DNA from: JACVRW01 sp963803245
GTDB lineage: Bacteria; Actinomycetota; Thermoleophilia; Solirubrobacterales; Thermoleophilaceae
Assembly (NCBI GenBank): GCA_963803245.1
Contig: CAWDLI010000017.1
Coordinates: 62,001 to 126,000 of the forward strand
Length of the DNA stretch: 64,000 nucleotides
Direction: 5' to 3'
The position numbers and the translations under genes were made by a program. The notes beneath the pieces are model-generated. The model made no database searches. It was given only the letters and a program-made list of their open reading frames with translations, and was not told the origin of the DNA. This document shows positions 61,721-64,000 of the stretch, one piece after another. Positions within the stretch are counted from its first letter, which is position 1. Every line of letters starts with the position of its first letter.

Positions 61721-62063
61721 CTTCCGCGTCCTCCTTCTTCGCGCTCCTGCGCGCTGCGACCTTGATCGCGCCGATCTCGAGCCGTGTCAGGTCCGAGCGG
61801 TGTCCGGTGCGGCGCTTGTAGCCGCGCTTGGGCTTGAACTTCAGCACGTGGATCTTCTTGCCGCGCTCGTGGCCGGTGACCGTGGCCTCGACCTTGACCT
61901 TCTCGAGGTCGGATCCGGAGAGCACCGACTTGTCACCGTCGGCGAAGAGCAGCGGCTCGAGCGCGACCTTGTCGCCCTCGTCCGCGCGCATGCGATCGAC
62001 GACGATCGAGTCGCCGGTCTCCACGCGGTATTGCTTACCGCCTACTTTTACGATCGCGTACAT
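61710..62063 (-). CDS. rplU: 50S ribosomal protein L21
   Basis: 117 residues. MYAIVKVGGKQYRVETGDSI, the central DKVALEPLLFADGDKSVLSG and the signature VLKFKPKRGYKRRTGHRSDL are bL21. The ATG at 62063 is preceded by a strong hairpin ending about 11 nt upstream and no ribosome site is visible. Confidence 0.98.
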   Translation of the reverse strand: MYAIVKVGGKQYRVETGDSIVVDRMRADEGDKVALEPLLFADGDKSVLSGSDLEKVKVEATVTGHERGKKIHVLKFKPKRGYKRRTGHRSDLTRLEIGAIKVAARRSAKKEDAEDGS

Positions 62064-62064
62064 G

Positions 62065-62095
62065 AAGAGGAAAGGCGCCGCGAGGCTCGGGCGCC
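62065..62095 (-). terminator. Hairpin with pyrimidine-rich tail directly before rplU
   Basis: On the minus strand GGCGCC-CGA...TCG-C-GGCGCC (62095-62074, one bulged C) is followed by TTTCCTCTT and then the rplU ATG. It looks like an intrinsic terminator of the upstream EamA gene, or an attenuating leader for rplU-rpmA. Confidence 0.55.
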
Positions 62096-62105
62096 GGAGG
62101 CGAGT

Positions 62106-63017
62106 CTAGCGATCGGCCGGGGCCGCGGCAGGGCCCTGCACCCGGCTCCCCAGACCCATTCCCTGAGCGAGCATCAGCCCGGCGGCCACGAGCCCGGCGC
62201 CCGCGGCGGCACGCGCGGTGACCGGCTCCGAGTACAGCGCCGCGCCGAACGCGAGCGCTCCGAATGGCAGCAGCATCGCGAGGAAGGACGTCGAGCGCGC
62301 GCTGATCTGCCGCAGCAGCACCGTGAGGATCACGAACGCGATCGCCGAGCCCGCGATCGCCAGGTACGCGATCGATCCCAGCGACTCGCCGGTCCAGGCG
62401 AACTCGCCCCAGTCCTCGGTCGTTCCGGACACCACGAGCAGCAGCAAACCGCCCCCGAGCATCGCCCAGCCGTTCAGGACCACGGCGTCGAGGTGGGCCG
62501 CGCGGAGCTTGATGGCCACGTTCCCCGCCGAGGCGCCGAGCGGGGAGAGCAGCAGGGCCAGCGCCCCCGCCCAGGCCAGGTCGTCGCTCCCGAGGTCGAG
62601 GCTCTCGACGAACGCGAGGGCCAGCCCCGCGATCGCGATGAGCACGCCGGCGAACAGCCGAGGGTGCACCGGCTCGTCCGGGAGGAGCACACCGCCGATC
62701 AGCGCGGTGTAGAGCGGCAGCACGCCGAAGAGCACCGCGGCGAGCCCGGACGGGATGTGCTGCTCCCCCCAGTACACGAGCCCGTACGCGAACGCGAACG
62801 GCAGCAGCGCCAGCAGCGCCGCCAGGCCGGGATCGGTGCGCAGCGAGCGTCGCCTCGCCAGTGTGATGCCGAGCAGCACGAGGCCCGCGAATGCGAAGCG
62901 GGCGCCCGCCCCGAGGAGCGGCGGACAGTCCTCGAGCCCGATCTTGATGGCCACCCAGGTGCTCGACCAGATGAGGACGAGGAAGAGGTATAGGGCGAGA
63001 ACGGCCGGGCGACTCAC
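62106..63017 (-). CDS. EamA/DMT-superfamily transporter
   Basis: 303 residues, ten membrane helices in two EamA repeats. VLALYLFLVLIWSSTWVAIK and GARFAFAGLVLLGITLARRR open repeat 1, and IPSGLAAVLFGVLPLYTAL follows. Repeat 2 has LALLLSPLGASAGNVAIKLR and GSIAYLAIAGSAIAFVILTV. Drug/metabolite exporter family; substrate unknown. GTG start, with TAGCGT 11 nt upstream. Confidence 0.9.
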   Translation of the reverse strand: MSRPAVLALYLFLVLIWSSTWVAIKIGLEDCPPLLGAGARFAFAGLVLLGITLARRRSLRTDPGLAALLALLPFAFAYGLVYWGEQHIPSGLAAVLFGVLPLYTALIGGVLLPDEPVHPRLFAGVLIAIAGLALAFVESLDLGSDDLAWAGALALLLSPLGASAGNVAIKLRAAHLDAVVLNGWAMLGGGLLLLVVSGTTEDWGEFAWTGESLGSIAYLAIAGSAIAFVILTVLLRQISARSTSFLAMLLPFGALAFGAALYSEPVTARAAAGAGLVAAGLMLAQGMGLGSRVQGPAAAPADR

Positions 63018-63176
63018 GGGTGTGGTTGACGCTAGCGGCTGCCCTCTTGCGTTTCGGGTTCGGGGCTTGCGCTCCGGCGTCCAGCCGTCGCCGCCCCGAC
63101 GCGGGCGTCACCTGCCCCATCTCCCCGTGTGTCTTCTTGTTCCGAAGCGGGACTGCGGTCGTAGCATTGGTTCGGG

Positions 63177-63890
63177 ATGTTCGAGCGGTTTACCGAGGGC
63201 TCGCGGCGGACGGTCGTGCTGGCGCAGGAGGAGGCGCGGTTGCTCGATCACAAGTACATCGGGACCGAGCATCTGCTCGCGGGCCTGATGCGCGTGGAGG
63301 ACGGCATCGGCGCCCAGGTCCTCGCCGAGATGGGCGTCCGGCTCGAGGAGGTGCGCCTCCAGATCGTGAGGATCGTCGGACGCGGCGAGAAGGGCGGGTC
63401 CGGCCAGATCCCGTTCACCCCGCGGGCGAAGAAGGTGCTCGAGCGCTCGCTGGCCGCGGCGCAGTCGCTGAGCATGGACATGATCGGGACCGAGCACATA
63501 CTGCTCGGCCTGACCCGTGAGACCGACGGCGTGGCGGCGCGCATCCTGCTCGACCTGGGCGCGGCGCCGACGGACGTGCCCCACCGCGTGCTGCTCGTGC
63601 TCGGCCACCCACGGGCGCTCGCGGAGGAGGCGGCCCACGCCACGAGGCGCCTGCGAACCATCGAAGACCAGCTCTCGCTGTTCGACAGCCGGGAGCAGGT
63701 TGCCCGGATCGTGGGCGAGGCATCCGACACCTCCGAGGCCGTGCGGGAGCTCAGCCGGCTACTCGACCTCGGACCCGGTCAGGCCGAGGCCCTCCTCGAG
63801 CTGCGCGTGGCCGACTGGACGCTGGCGGAGCGGGGTCGCCTGGAGCAGGAGCGCGACAGGCTTCGCGCCCTGCTCGGCAGCGACAACTGA
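63177..63890 (+). CDS. Stand-alone Clp N-terminal domain protein with GyrA-like helical tail
   Basis: 237 residues. Two Clp_N repeats as in ClpC: FTEGSRRTVVLAQEEARLLD with YIGTEHLLAGLMRVEDGIGA, and FTPRAKKVLERSLAAAQSLS with MIGTEHILLGLTRETDGVAA. No AAA+ ATPase modules follow. Instead the last 60 residues, LDLGPGQAEALLELRVADWT then LAERGRLEQERDRLRALLG, resemble the coiled segment of GyrA/ParC. It may bind ClpC substrates or adaptors as a decoy or adaptor; this is inference. TAGCAT lies 9 nt before the ATG. Confidence 0.82.
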   Translation: MFERFTEGSRRTVVLAQEEARLLDHKYIGTEHLLAGLMRVEDGIGAQVLAEMGVRLEEVRLQIVRIVGRGEKGGSGQIPFTPRAKKVLERSLAAAQSLSMDMIGTEHILLGLTRETDGVAARILLDLGAAPTDVPHRVLLVLGHPRALAEEAAHATRRLRTIEDQLSLFDSREQVARIVGEASDTSEAVRELSRLLDLGPGQAEALLELRVADWTLAERGRLEQERDRLRALLGSDN

Positions 63891-63897
63891 ACTCCGC

Positions 63898-64000
63898 CTA
63901 CGACGAAGACTCCGCCGGCTTCTTCCTACGCCCCCGCCCTCCGCGGCGTCCGCGGCGGCGCCTCGGGGCGTCGCCGTCGGCGTCGGGCGAGCCGGACTCC
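63898..64000 (-). CDS. C-terminal tail of a gene continuing beyond the window, possibly RNase E/G
   Basis: Thirty-four codons and a TAG are visible on the minus strand. The tail is a run of Arg, Gly and Lys (RRRRGRRGGRGRRKK) ending PAESSS. Such basic tails are usual at the end of Rne/Rng-type ribonucleases, whose gene commonly lies upstream of rplU-rpmA-obg in actinobacteria. Identity rests on composition and neighbourhood only. Confidence 0.4.
   Translation of the reverse strand, partial: ESGSPDADGDAPRRRRGRRGGRGRRKKPAESSS

Overview
The window is 64 kb of very GC-rich, densely packed bacterial chromosome. The gene content fits a high-GC actinobacterium, most likely the Thermoleophilia/Solirubrobacterales branch. 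Supporting signs are HadA/HadB-type hot-dog dehydratases, a bifunctional HisIE beside trpE, a MurJ / rpsT / holA-comEC-comEA neighbourhood, an rplU-rpmA-obg-proB-proA-nadD-rsfS series, heavy GTG/TTG start use, and many genes that seem to be read from leaderless mRNAs. The taxonomic placement is inference. No phage, insertion sequence or CRISPR array was seen, and no stretch over 300 bases lacks a gene.

Region 1 (1-3.3 kb): two tandem paralogous LivJ-type substrate-binding lipoproteins on the minus strand (the first cut by the window edge), then a divergent phosphofructokinase whose key residues predict PPi dependence. Region 2 (3.3-26.9 kb): a long minus-strand array. In reading order it is lepA, a primary-type sigma factor, hadA-hadB, hrcA-dnaJ-prmA-yqeY-phoH-ybeY-era-GNAT, hisIE-trpEGDC, a moxR-DUF58-transglutaminase-htrA cassette, trpFBA, a SnoaL-like protein and a small membrane protein. 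The cassette splits the tryptophan genes, and both moxR and trpF carry their own promoter-like hexamer. Region 3 (26.9-30.1 kb): an AlkZ-like protein, a ferritin-like protein and murJ. Region 4 (30.1-33.5 kb, plus strand): rpsT, a Tat-exported phosphoesterase and an aldehyde dehydrogenase. Region 5 (33.5-38 kb, minus): acyP, comEA, comEC (with an apparent frameshift) and holA.

Region 6 (38-45 kb): a dimethylargininase-like enzyme and an M20 carbamoylase converge on an Orn/Lys/Arg decarboxylase, followed by a TIGR00725-like protein, a membrane protein and leuS. Region 7 (45-50.2 kb): an alpha/beta hydrolase, a molybdate operon (HTH-Mop regulator, modA, modB, modC) with a candidate operator, and an LtrA-like protein. 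Region 8 (50.2-53.6 kb) is the most unusual part. A c-di-GMP-I riboswitch precedes a secreted protein and a GGDEF/HD-GYP enzyme. Just upstream, a PD-(D/E)XK endonuclease frame runs without a stop through a tRNA-Ala gene into a Phd-like antitoxin segment, and its start is overlapped by a LexA-box-like sequence. Region 9 (53.6-64 kb): rsfS, nadD, proA, a MATE exporter, proB, a lipoprotein, obg, an SDR and a carboxymuconolactone-decarboxylase-family protein from overlapping divergent promoters, rpmA, rplU, an EamA transporter, a stand-alone Clp-N protein, and the tail of what may be RNase E/G.

Two gene-expression habits recur. About eighteen genes have a -10-like TANNNT-type hexamer 6-8 nt before the start codon and usually no Shine-Dalgarno sequence, which suggests leaderless mRNAs. 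Genes inside operons mostly overlap by 4 nt (ATGA, GTGA, TTGA), and three overlaps appear to use CTG (CTGA).
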